The notes under the pieces were generated by a model. It was not told the origin of the DNA and did not search any database. It saw only the letters and a program-made list of their open reading frames with translations. The translations under genes were made by a program, and so were the position numbers. Below are positions 16,723 through 25,167 of a stretch of 64,000 nt of DNA, piece by piece; within the stretch, counting starts at the first letter, position 1, and every line of letters begins with the position of its first letter. Source of the DNA: Candidatus Saccharimonadota bacterium (GTDB lineage: Bacteria; Patescibacteriota; Saccharimonadia; Saccharimonadales; Saccharimonadaceae); the NCBI GenBank assembly GCA_905372305.1, contig CAJPOP010000003.1:73369-137368 (forward strand), given 5' to 3'.

Positions 16723-18709
16723 TGCTCGTCTCTCCTCTCTCATATGAATATGTTATTCCATACCTCGTTAATGCCATTACATCTGACCTATGACCATTAT
16801 CTTCATCTTCAGTCTCAATTATAATTTTACCATCTTCGCTTATATAAGCACGTGTCATCCCAGCCAGACCGCTCTTAACGGTAATTGGAAATGCTGAAGA
16901 AATTGCTGACGCTGTACCTTGTCGCCGTTGTGGTCCTCTCTCATCAATCGCAAGCGGATTAGATTCATTTTCTCGTCTAAGCGGATGGCATGATAATAAT
17001 ATCAGGAATTTCGGGTTTAGCACCCGCATAAGATCCATCATACCTTTTTTACTACGCCATTCGTCAGGATCAGATTTTATACGTTCTACAAACGACACCG
17101 TAAGCCCTTCTTCGCTACCGTGACCAAACAAAACAACTCTACTAAAGGTGTCGCTATCAACACCAACTTTTTCTAGTCTTTCTATTACACCAGATAACAT
17201 GTCGGTATGATTTATCTCAACAGCTAGGATGTCGCTAGTCTTTATATTGCGAAAGCTACGCGCAGCGCCATTATGGTCTCCTGTTACCCCTCTAATAATT
17301 ATCGTTGCTGGGTTGCCAGATTCTGTACACCCAGTCTCTAATATATGCAGCGTGCCTCGCAAGACTTCTGGACTCCAGTCAGAAAAATGCGTTATCCCCA
17401 GCTCTTTACCCAGCTTGTTAGCATTGTCCTGTCCAATCCCGCGGATAGTTCGGATATAATCGTTGTATCTGCCAACCTGCTGACCTATGTTGTCAGAAGA
17501 GGACGAATCAACCATGCCTACAATACCGCAAGTCATTATCTTAGGATTCACGTCTGGCAAACGTCCCTCAAAGTACTTCTGTATCAAATCGCACCGTCCA
17601 TAGATATCGGGCTTCATCTTACCGCTATCGCCATCGTACAACTCTGTCTTTTCTATACAGTATTTGATGATCGCCCGATCAAGCTCCTTTTCTTTATCGC
17701 CCTGCTCGTTAACCAGCCGGCGCAGCGGCTCCGGAAAGTCCTCTCGATCTCTGGCGTCCTGCGGCCAGCGCTCCGGCGGAAAACCATGATCTGCCAGCCA
17801 GGCTGCGTTCGTATCAAACTCTCGCCACCCCACTGAATTCGCAGCAGCCTCAACAACCTCGGCCACCTCGTTAGCAATTCCATCTTTAAATTCTTCGGCT
17901 ATCTCCCTAGGTAGCACAGATTCGGCGCTCATTAAATGAGTTACAACCTCTTCATGCCTATAATAGCGGTTGAAGAAATCGCCACTATCACTATTTTTGA
18001 GAGAATGTGTCGAGTCAATCTGCTCCTGCATAGCACGCCGCGCACTATCCGCAAGTTTTGGCATATGCTTATAATACTTTCTGAAAAACGCCGCAACATT
18101 TTTTTGCGCTAAAACTGGCAAATCTAAATTTGTGTAATAATGGACGTATTTTTCATCATAACCTTTCGATTTCCAATTAAGCCTTTCATCTTTCGCTACA
18201 CGCTCTCTTATATCAGGTACCAGCTTCTCTATTTCTTCATAATCGCCCCGCGCGATACTCCCTGCGAAATCAGGATGACTCTTAGGAATAAAATTGCCAT
18301 TAAAACCATTCACGTTAGCCCGAAATTCCCACTCTTCGTCAATCTTATCAATTCTCTGCTGAGTTAACTCATCAAGCTCTTCTTCAACGTGAGAATACTC
18401 GTTTTCAGAATCGCCGCTTTCGTTATCTGCAGCCTCATGATCCTCATCAGCACTACACCAGCCAGTCTTTTCCGCCAGCCGAGACGCTAAACCAGCCACA
18501 TATCCTCCTATCCGCCGCAGTAGTCGAGGTTTCCGTTCATCATTACTAGCCCCTGCCTCTAATAAAGGCACTTCATCAGACGCAGGAAGAAGCGCTGCTT
18601 TACCAAGGTCGCCAGATTTATCCGACCCTGGCGTCAACAATTTATCAGCATTAGATACAGACCTATCTTTGCCATTCTTATTAGCCGTGGTAATCAACTC
18701 TTCTGTCAT
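16715..18709 (-). CDS. Large protein with possible clan-CD (CHAT/C80-like) peptidase domain
   Basis: 664 residues from the ATG at 18709; the frame extends 18 codons upstream but that part contains the promoter. Residues 1-125 are acidic and low-complexity; 125-400 are helical and charged; the C-terminal ~200 residues look alpha/beta, with IIIRGV, RVVLFGHGSEEGL (His near 529) and FLILLSCHPLRRE (Cys near 573). A His-Gly after one strand and a Ser-Cys after the next is the dyad pattern of caspase-fold peptidases (CHAT, C80 and relatives). No signal peptide or membrane helix. First gene of a four-gene operon. Family assignment is inference. Confidence 0.45.
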   Translation of the reverse strand: MTEELITTANKNGKDRSVSNADKLLTPGSDKSGDLGKAALLPASDEVPLLEAGASNDERKPRLLRRIGGYVAGLASRLAEKTGWCSADEDHEAADNESGDSENEYSHVEEELDELTQQRIDKIDEEWEFRANVNGFNGNFIPKSHPDFAGSIARGDYEEIEKLVPDIRERVAKDERLNWKSKGYDEKYVHYYTNLDLPVLAQKNVAAFFRKYYKHMPKLADSARRAMQEQIDSTHSLKNSDSGDFFNRYYRHEEVVTHLMSAESVLPREIAEEFKDGIANEVAEVVEAAANSVGWREFDTNAAWLADHGFPPERWPQDARDREDFPEPLRRLVNEQGDKEKELDRAIIKYCIEKTELYDGDSGKMKPDIYGRCDLIQKYFEGRLPDVNPKIMTCGIVGMVDSSSSDNIGQQVGRYNDYIRTIRGIGQDNANKLGKELGITHFSDWSPEVLRGTLHILETGCTESGNPATIIIRGVTGDHNGAARSFRNIKTSDILAVEINHTDMLSGVIERLEKVGVDSDTFSRVVLFGHGSEEGLTVSFVERIKSDPDEWRSKKGMMDLMRVLNPKFLILLSCHPLRRENESNPLAIDERGPQRRQGTASAISSAFPITVKSGLAGMTRAYISEDGKIIIETEDEDNGHRSDVMALTRYGITYSYERGETSNE

Positions 18710-18734
18710 ATTTATTTTAACTTCTTGCTGTTTT

Positions 18735-18763
18735 ATAGTAGCACAAAATATAAATAATGTCAA
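18735..18763 (-). promoter_or_regulatory. Promoter of the 18709-14458 operon
   Basis: TTGACA (18758-18763), 17-nt AT-rich spacer, TACTAT (18735-18740); an alternative -10 TATAAA lies 3 nt further. It sits inside the longest possible frame of the first gene, which supports starting translation at 18709. Confidence 0.6.
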
Positions 18764-18824
18764 ATTTCCGTATCAGTTCACGGTCTCAGCAAGCTCAACC
18801 TTGCATCCAAAAACCAACCGCGCC

Positions 18825-19922
18825 CTATTTCATTATTATCGGAGCTATGGTAACCACGACAGCATATATCACAAGAAACACAGCAGACAATACAAAAACA
18901 ATAGTACTAATCAACGGCATATAGTTTTTCAAGCGCTTGCCCTGATCGGCAACAATATTAAGCTGCCAATTGCCAATTCGCTCATCATTATAGTAATCCG
19001 TCTGATTGTACAACTTGGCACCCATAATACTCATAATGCGAAACGCTTTCCACACAAATTCCATCTCTTTTACATAATCAAACTTATTATAAGCACTATA
19101 AAAATAAATCTGATTATCCACTATCTCGACATCGCACCACGTCGCACCATCAATCAACAGCGCCATTAAATCCGGCGTAAAGATATACAAAGCATCCCGT
19201 TCGTAATCTTTTGGCGCATACAGCGTGAAATAATCGTTAAAACCTCCCTCCAGACTAAGCCGTTGATTAGGATCAATATCATCTGGCAAATTATTAAAAA
19301 CTTTGCCGAGAACGTTAACATTATCAACTGTCGAGTCAAGAATAACATGCGGCAAATTCCGATTCATATCAATTCGCAAGTAGCGCCAATAGCGCGTGGC
19401 GTGATCCAGTGTAACTTCGTTCTCATACCAGCCCATTTGAAAATTAAGCTTGCCGCCAAGCGTGCCGGACAAAACATTGCGCGAAATCTTATCGCGCGAC
19501 CACTCTTCTTGAAAAATAACACCAGAATTATCAGGGTTTTCTACGTACGGCATGAAATCAAGCTGATTCAACCCAGCAAATTTGCTTAAAGCTGCCAGCA
19601 TGTACCGTTCGCCAGTCGCCCTCCCTGAATCAAATAAAACCCTGATATGTCGCCTAATAAGAGCAATGAATAATATATAGATGAAAATAACCATCGGCGC
19701 TAATATGAGTTTAAGATTTGCAGGCATTGATGATTCTGGTATTACAAAAAATCCGCCTATAAAAACACTCATTACGATAGTCATATAAACGATACCCAGC
19801 GCTTGGCCAAAAACTCCCTTAGCTTTTCTTTCGACGTTGACGCTTTGGTAATACTGCCGAAACCACTGTACTTCAGACTCGGACATCGGCGTGTATAGGG
19901 GCGAAAAATCTAACTGTTTCAT
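18825..19922 (-). CDS. DUF3137-like membrane protein
   Basis: 365 residues. Two transmembrane helices near 47-90 (IVYMTIVMSVFIGGFFVI, LAPMVIFIYILFIAL) and one at the C-terminus (332-360). The central soluble part contains DYFTLYAPKDYERDALYIFTP followed by DLMALLID and a CDVEIVDNQIYFYS strand, which resembles DUF3137 proteins. Function unknown. A TATAAT ends 6 nt before the ATG (leaderless type). It lies 22 nt downstream of the Pif1-type helicase gene. Confidence 0.6.
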   Translation of the reverse strand: MKQLDFSPLYTPMSESEVQWFRQYYQSVNVERKAKGVFGQALGIVYMTIVMSVFIGGFFVIPESSMPANLKLILAPMVIFIYILFIALIRRHIRVLFDSGRATGERYMLAALSKFAGLNQLDFMPYVENPDNSGVIFQEEWSRDKISRNVLSGTLGGKLNFQMGWYENEVTLDHATRYWRYLRIDMNRNLPHVILDSTVDNVNVLGKVFNNLPDDIDPNQRLSLEGGFNDYFTLYAPKDYERDALYIFTPDLMALLIDGATWCDVEIVDNQIYFYSAYNKFDYVKEMEFVWKAFRIMSIMGAKLYNQTDYYNDERIGNWQLNIVADQGKRLKNYMPLISTIVFVLSAVFLVIYAVVVTIAPIIMK

Positions 19923-19943
19923 GTGGTCATTATAGCATTTGAG

Positions 19944-21464
19944 CTAGCCCAAAACATCCTCCCCAAAATGCTTCTGCAGCCGCATCCTAATTGAGCCTTC
20001 GTGGCGGCCGAACTTTTGACTAAGCTGCTGGATGGTTACACCTTGCAAGAACTCCTGCTTGAGGATGTCATCGTCGGCTTTCTCCCACGGCATATAGGCT
20101 TTGGGGTGGGTTTCGCGCATTTTGGCAATTTTTTGCTGCCAGCTGCTAGACTGAGACTTCTTGCCGGATTTTTTCGGCGTTGACTGTGCCCGCTTCATTT
20201 CCTCCAGCATCGGACGATAATGCTCGACCGCCTCGTTACTCATCTGTCGCAAAACCTCATCAATCGCCAACGCATCAGGTGAGATTTCCAATGCCTTGCG
20301 ATTAATACCATAAAGATACAAGTTATCCAAATCTCGCACCCGACTGAGCGCCACATAACCCATGCCTTCGACAAAGGCTTTTCTCAGGTCAATTTTTGCC
20401 GCATCCAAGGTCATACCCTGGCTTTTATGCACGGTGATAGCCCAGGCGAGGCGCAGTGGCACCTGGGAAATGCTAGCGCGCCTACGCTCACCGTCGCGTA
20501 ACTCCCACACATCCGGCACCATGGTCACCTGCTGTCCACTACGAAACTCCACGATCGGATAGTCCGTCAGTGGCTCAAAATCCACCACTGTACCGATACT
20601 ACCATTGGCGTACAATTTCTGCGGCGAATTTTTCACGGCCATCACCAACGCGCCCGGTTTCAACACGAGTTCGCTCGGCGCCAACACCGACCGCTGCAGG
20701 CTCTCGACATATACCTTTGAGCCCGTCGTCGTCTGCTGATATGTTCGCTCCTCGCCCGCCAGCTCCGCCAGCTTCTGACTGTTAATGGCGTCAACATCAA
20801 CATTGACGGTGTGTAGTTCGGTGATATCACCATCAGGCAGCTCGACTTCAGTCCGCGCCAATAGTGTCTCAGCATGATGACGTCTGATGTCGTCATTTCT
20901 CAATGCCGTCAAAATCTCCAGCAGCTGCTCGTCATTTTGCCGGTATTGCCGTTCCAAATACAACACCGCCGGCTGCAACTCCTGCCACGCCTCCGAATAC
21001 ACCACGAAGCCGCCGCCCTGCTCGCCCGGACGATTGATCGGTGGCAATTGGAAAAAATCACCGCTCATCACCAGCTGAACACCACCAAACGGCTGGTCGT
21101 TTTCCCTGACGCCGCGCAGCACCTGATCGACCATATCCAGCCGAAAATCATGCAACATGGAAATCTCGTCAATTACCAGCACGTCGGTCTTGGTAATCAC
21201 CTCACACCGCGTTTTTGACAGCCGATCAAAAAAGTTGTTCGCCAAATGATCACTGACGCCAATACCACTCCAACTGTGAATGGTATTGCCACCTAAATGC
21301 GTTGCCGCCAAGCCCGTCGTCGCTGTTACCGACACCTTTTTACCCTGGTCACGTGCCTGTGCAATAAACGTGTTCAACAGGTGCGTTTTGCCCGTCCCGG
21401 CCGCACCGGTCAATAGCGCCGACCGACCGCTCATCAAAATCGCCAGCGCTAATTCTTGATCCAT
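19944..21464 (-). CDS. Pif1-like superfamily 1B DNA helicase
   Basis: 506 residues. Walker A GAAGTGKTHLL (about 20-30), motif II VIDEISMLHDF, motif III GDFFQLPP, a beta-barrel insertion and motif VI AITVHKSQGMTLD with YVALSRVRDLDNLY. These identify a Pif1/RecD2-type 5'-3' helicase acting in genome maintenance. After a basic linker the last 50 residues (DDDILKQEFLQGVTIQQLSQ onward) look like a helix-turn-helix that could bind DNA. Its start follows the DUF4868 stop by 2 nt, so the two are one operon. Confidence 0.85.
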   Translation of the reverse strand: MDQELALAILMSGRSALLTGAAGTGKTHLLNTFIAQARDQGKKVSVTATTGLAATHLGGNTIHSWSGIGVSDHLANNFFDRLSKTRCEVITKTDVLVIDEISMLHDFRLDMVDQVLRGVRENDQPFGGVQLVMSGDFFQLPPINRPGEQGGGFVVYSEAWQELQPAVLYLERQYRQNDEQLLEILTALRNDDIRRHHAETLLARTEVELPDGDITELHTVNVDVDAINSQKLAELAGEERTYQQTTTGSKVYVESLQRSVLAPSELVLKPGALVMAVKNSPQKLYANGSIGTVVDFEPLTDYPIVEFRSGQQVTMVPDVWELRDGERRRASISQVPLRLAWAITVHKSQGMTLDAAKIDLRKAFVEGMGYVALSRVRDLDNLYLYGINRKALEISPDALAIDEVLRQMSNEAVEHYRPMLEEMKRAQSTPKKSGKKSQSSSWQQKIAKMRETHPKAYMPWEKADDDILKQEFLQGVTIQQLSQKFGRHEGSIRMRLQKHFGEDVLG

Positions 21465-21466
21465 AC

Positions 21467-22444
21467 TTAACCTCGCGGCGGTTCGCCCTCAGGCTCGCCC
21501 AACAGTTTTTTCGATTTAATTTCGTAGCGCTTGCCGGTAATTTTACTCTCAATATAATCCTCGTTGATCAGGTTCACAAACATATCCAGGTCATTGCCGT
21601 CCATGATGATAATCGCGCCGTTATCATCACTCATCAGCTCCAGCTGCATCTCATCAGCATAGTCTAACACCTGCTCTTGTTTGACCTCGCCGATCTCCAA
21701 TTTCTGTAGTTTATTGATGGTCTTTTTGCGCTCCTTGACCAGCGCATTCAGATCCAGACCCTCGGGGAAACTTAGCTTATACGCTTTTTCAATCTCCGCC
21801 ACTTTCTTATCGGCAACCACCTGCTTCTTATACTCATAGCCAAACATCCGCTCGAACTTCGAAGGATTAAAGGCAAAAATATCCTGACCGATGATCAGCA
21901 CTTGGTTATCATCCGGCACCTTAAAACCGACTTCCGCCTTAAACGCACCAAACTTGCCGTCAGAAAACTCCCACGCCAGCGCGCTTTTTAATGTCTGTCC
22001 CTGCTGGATCAACTTGGCCGTGTAAAATATTTTTTCTGGATCATTTGGATCAGTAAACCGCGCTATCACGCCTTTCATCCGCTTGAACTCATGCTCAGTT
22101 TCCGAAAATTCCACGATGTCGCCGCGCTCATGCTCAATCAAATGAATCAAGGTCTCCGCTCGGCCAACCTTGGCGAGGTCTGTTCGCAGCAAGACGTTGT
22201 CTTCCGCTTCGCTTAGCTCATAATCACGCACACTGAGGCCAGTGCCAGCACCCAAATTAACTTGATTGATATAATCAAACAGAAATAGCGGCCGGAGCTG
22301 CTGCTCAATATCGCCCTTCAAGGGCATAAAATACGGCGTGTAATTTTTATTAAACAAAAACAGCTCAATCTGTAGATCATTCTTTTTTGCGTCAGTTTGA
22401 TTAGCCCACAAAAAAATATCAGTCGTTTCCCTCACTTCTTCCAT
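21467..22444 (-). CDS. DUF4868 (KwaB-like) protein
   Basis: 325 residues from the ATG at 22444. Contains the DUF4868 pattern of mid-protein strands: VLIIGQDIFAFNPSKFERMFG followed by a long helix, and C-terminal IIIMDGNDLDMFVNLINEDY. DUF4868 is the domain of KwaB, the second component of the Kiwa anti-phage system; its relation here is by family only and no KwaA is evident. The TATACT at 22451-22456 lies 6 nt before the ATG, so the mRNA is likely leaderless. Directly coupled to the Pif1-like helicase. Confidence 0.55.
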   Translation of the reverse strand: MEEVRETTDIFLWANQTDAKKNDLQIELFLFNKNYTPYFMPLKGDIEQQLRPLFLFDYINQVNLGAGTGLSVRDYELSEAEDNVLLRTDLAKVGRAETLIHLIEHERGDIVEFSETEHEFKRMKGVIARFTDPNDPEKIFYTAKLIQQGQTLKSALAWEFSDGKFGAFKAEVGFKVPDDNQVLIIGQDIFAFNPSKFERMFGYEYKKQVVADKKVAEIEKAYKLSFPEGLDLNALVKERKKTINKLQKLEIGEVKQEQVLDYADEMQLELMSDDNGAIIIMDGNDLDMFVNLINEDYIESKITGKRYEIKSKKLLGEPEGEPPRG

Positions 22445-22486
22445 TGCTCCAGTATAGCACGCAAGAAGAAACAACGTCCAGAAAAC

Positions 22487-22702
22487 TTACCCCTGGCGAA
22501 CTTCGATTCTTCTACCTATCTCTTCATCTAACTGCTGCATCCGTGGAACTTCAAACATCAAATCGCTCGGATTCTTCAGATTATCAATCTCCTCTCGCGG
22601 CATACTTAACAACCCTCCCAACGCTAAACTGGCCATATAAGCGGAGGCTACTGTCTGCTGCATCGATAAATCCGACCCATCGCGGCGCGCATCAAATAGC
22701 AT
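22487..22702 (-). CDS. Unknown 71-residue protein
   Basis: Starts MLFDARRDGSDLSM at the ATG 22702, with AAGG 3 nt upstream, overlapping the previous gene by 11 nt. Amphipathic and short; a central stretch ASAYMASLALGGLLSM is mildly hydrophobic. No family recognised. A longer frame to 22735 is possible but would overlap the upstream gene by 44 nt. Confidence 0.5.
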   Translation of the reverse strand: MLFDARRDGSDLSMQQTVASAYMASLALGGLLSMPREEIDNLKNPSDLMFEVPRMQQLDEEIGRRIEVRQG

Positions 22703-22931
22703 GCACCTTCTTGCCAGATAAAGGTACACTAACATCTTCTATACCCATCATACGCAGCAACATGCCATGAAACTCGCAATCCCCCAGCCCCATCTTAACG
22801 CGTATCTCATCCTTCTTTGGCTCTATTTCAGTAACAACCCCTATAAATCCTAGGTCATCTCCAGGACGATCAAAAAAGAGCTTCGCGTCAGCTCGCACCG
22901 CAGTAAGATCTGCTGAATATAGCCTATTCAT
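22692..22931 (-). CDS. Unknown 79-residue beta-rich protein
   Basis: MNRLYSADLTAVRADAKLFF, then FIGVVTEIEPKKDEIRVKMG: an alternating strand pattern suggestive of a small barrel (OB- or PilZ-like), but no family can be assigned. A TACAAC box ends 6 nt before the ATG. Forms an overlapping pair with the downstream 71-residue gene. Confidence 0.55.
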   Translation of the reverse strand: MNRLYSADLTAVRADAKLFFDRPGDDLGFIGVVTEIEPKKDEIRVKMGLGDCEFHGMLLRMMGIEDVSVPLSGKKVHAI

Positions 22932-22954
22932 TTTTCCGTTGTAACATAAATTAG

Positions 22955-23380
22955 CTATTTAGTCAACCGCTCGCCTTCACGCGCCCGGTTCGCCCACTCA
23001 TCCGCCAGCTCATTACCCTCATCACCCTCATGACCGCGCACCCAGCGGAGATCCGCCTGCGAATTTGAATACAGTTCATATAGCTCACGCACAATATCCA
23101 GGTTTTTAATCTCGCCGCCCTTCTTCGTCCAGCCACGCTGCTGCCACCCTGGCGCCCACTTAGTCACTACGTTAATCCAAAACTCACTGTCAGTATAAAT
23201 CACGCACGGCGCCTCGTCCGCGTCCTGAAGCGCCGCAATCAGCGCCTTGCCTTCCATGCGAATATTGGTCGTCTCGCCGTCCTCTGACCCCAAAATCCAC
23301 GGCTGGAGGTCGCGAATCACCGCAAACCCGCCCGGACCGGGATTTGGCGAAGCAGAACCGTCAGTATAATATATCGTCAT
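22955..23380 (-). CDS. rnhA: Ribonuclease HI
   Basis: 141 residues, normal size. Catalytic carboxylates are visible: YTDGSASPNPGPGG (Asp near 6), RMEGKALIAAL (Glu), VIYTDSEFWIN (Asp) and RGHEGDEGNELADEWANRA (His and final Asp). Cleaves RNA in RNA-DNA hybrids. The ATG shares one base with the stop of the upstream gene (TAATG), so it is translated by coupling. Short C-terminus with no extra domain. Confidence 0.93.
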   Translation of the reverse strand: MTIYYTDGSASPNPGPGGFAVIRDLQPWILGSEDGETTNIRMEGKALIAALQDADEAPCVIYTDSEFWINVVTKWAPGWQQRGWTKKGGEIKNLDIVRELYELYSNSQADLRWVRGHEGDEGNELADEWANRAREGERLTK

Positions 23381-25092
23381 TATGAGTTAATTATACCACC
23401 CAAAGCCCGCCTAGCTAGATCACGGACACGCCTTAGCAGAATTCTACGCCTGTCCGTCGCTTGTTCTTTGAAACGCGCCACGCGCTCGCTACTCTGATTT
23501 GTTAAGTGATATTCCTTTATGCTATCATCAGGTTTTGTAAAATAATCTTGCTTACGCTGCCAAATGTCAATTACTGCGTCAGCAGCCTCATCGCTCATAC
23601 TCACCAAATCGCCGTATATTTTCCGCAGCTTAAAGAAGAAGTGCGCTGCTTTCTTGCCAGTTCGCGCCACCAAGCGGGCATCCGGCGTCGAAAACTGCAT
23701 TTCAAATGGTGCAAATGAAACCCTCCTATCACCTGTCTCATAAAAACCAGTAATCTTTGCATCAGTAAAATCTCTACCGCTGTCCTTAAAACTAAACATC
23801 TCCATATCAATATTAGGGATTCTCTCAAGGACTGCTTTACGAATAGTCTCCTGAAATTCCGGAGCTCCTTTAACGACAAAGCATTCCTTTTCTCGACCGG
23901 GTGCTGGATACAGATTAATATTCTTACTTTCCAGAGCATTAACTACCGCTTCCACGTACGATTCAGCCAATTGCTTATCATCCTCGGCAATGACCGTCAT
24001 GCCGTACATATCAATCGGATGAAATTCCCCCTCGTCTTTCAGCGGCTGAGAATGCGGCCCATAGTATCCGATAGCCCTTAGCAACTTTCTAAGATACGAG
24101 CCTCGTCCTTTGCCGCGGGCTCGCACTTCCAGCTCAGTGCCATTCGACATCTTCACCCTACCCACTTCAAACAATGTACCGTGCGGCGAGCCAGTTTCTA
24201 CGGCCGGCTTTAAATCCGGTTCGCCAAGCAACTCAGAGAAAATCCCATTTATATTCTTCCTCGCAAAATCAAACCGCTTAGGATCAACCGAATCCTTAGC
24301 GCCAAAATGCAGCGATATCACCCTGTCTACCTCGTCCAAAAGCGAATCAATATCATTACTCAAATCGCTGCCATCCCTACCATCGCCAATATTTCGCCCG
24401 GTAATGATGTCAACTTCGTCATTAAGCTCGGACTCCAGATTATCAAGGCTAATAATGCTGCATATTGGAATCAAAAAGTTTTTAGCAAACACCGCCTGCT
24501 TATAAACTGCCGCATCATGATAAGGAGTAGTCTTTAACTTAGCAAGCGTTACTGCACCGACAATCATTGCTGTTTCCAGCCCGACGCCCTGGACGCCTTC
24601 GCCTTTCGTGGAAAATGTCTTGATCAAATCATCAATGCGCGGCACCGGAATGGGCGGATTGTCTGACCACGGACTCTGAGAACTGTCCTTTCCCAAGTCA
24701 TCAGGTATCTTCTGTCCATCCTCCAGTCGCAATGCCCTGCCTTGCAGTGTCGTCTCGTCAATCCCTTCAATATACGATTCAAACAAACCTTGTAAGACTT
24801 TATAATCCTCCAGAATGCCGACCACCACATCTCGATGCGCTTCATCAGTTATTGTCTCGTCGTTATCAAGCGCTGACATAATATAATCAATGCGATCGCC
24901 CTCCTTAATATCCGCTGGCATTTCTATAATAAGCTTTGCTGCCAAGCGGCGCGCTGGCGTCATGTGATGACCGCTAAACGTCTCCGTCAAATTCATCGCA
25001 AGTTCTTCAGGATGGAAAAATATCTCACCTCTTCTGGGAGAGTAATCAGGACTTTCGGTCGCCCGTTCCGGTTGTTGCATATTGATTGCCAT
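23380..25092 (-). CDS. Divergent RelA/SpoT-like nucleotidyltransferase, putative
   Basis: 570 residues from the ATG at 25092. The first half is helical (GLETAMIVGAVTLAKLKT near 185). Residues ~330-480 resemble the RelA/SpoT synthetase fold: GRGSYLRKLLRAIGYYG, HPIDMYGMTVIAEDDKQLA (Asp near 360), then a Lys/Arg-rich segment, and FAPFEMQFSTPDARLVARTG (Glu near 464) followed by KKAAHFFFKLRKIYG, echoing the D..G and E-x-Q..T..A..G.AAH..YK pattern. No HD hydrolase motif seen. If active it could make (p)ppGpp-like alarmones or modify tRNA; this is inference. Operon with rnhA. Confidence 0.45.
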   Translation of the reverse strand: MAINMQQPERATESPDYSPRRGEIFFHPEELAMNLTETFSGHHMTPARRLAAKLIIEMPADIKEGDRIDYIMSALDNDETITDEAHRDVVVGILEDYKVLQGLFESYIEGIDETTLQGRALRLEDGQKIPDDLGKDSSQSPWSDNPPIPVPRIDDLIKTFSTKGEGVQGVGLETAMIVGAVTLAKLKTTPYHDAAVYKQAVFAKNFLIPICSIISLDNLESELNDEVDIITGRNIGDGRDGSDLSNDIDSLLDEVDRVISLHFGAKDSVDPKRFDFARKNINGIFSELLGEPDLKPAVETGSPHGTLFEVGRVKMSNGTELEVRARGKGRGSYLRKLLRAIGYYGPHSQPLKDEGEFHPIDMYGMTVIAEDDKQLAESYVEAVVNALESKNINLYPAPGREKECFVVKGAPEFQETIRKAVLERIPNIDMEMFSFKDSGRDFTDAKITGFYETGDRRVSFAPFEMQFSTPDARLVARTGKKAAHFFFKLRKIYGDLVSMSDEAADAVIDIWQRKQDYFTKPDDSIKEYHLTNQSSERVARFKEQATDRRRILLRRVRDLARRALGGIINS

Positions 25093-25105
25093 AACAAACT
25101 TGTCT

Positions 25106-25134
25106 ATTATACAACAAAAAATAATGATTTGCAA
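25106..25134 (-). promoter_or_regulatory. Promoter of the RelA/SpoT-like gene
   Basis: TTGCAA (25129-25134), 17 nt, TATAAT (25106-25111). It overlaps the longest possible upstream extension of the frame, so translation must start at 25092 or the ATG 12 nt later; the leader would be only about 6 nt. Confidence 0.75.
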
Positions 25135-25167
25135 GCAAATCGCCGTATTTCGAAGTTTTAAAGTAGC

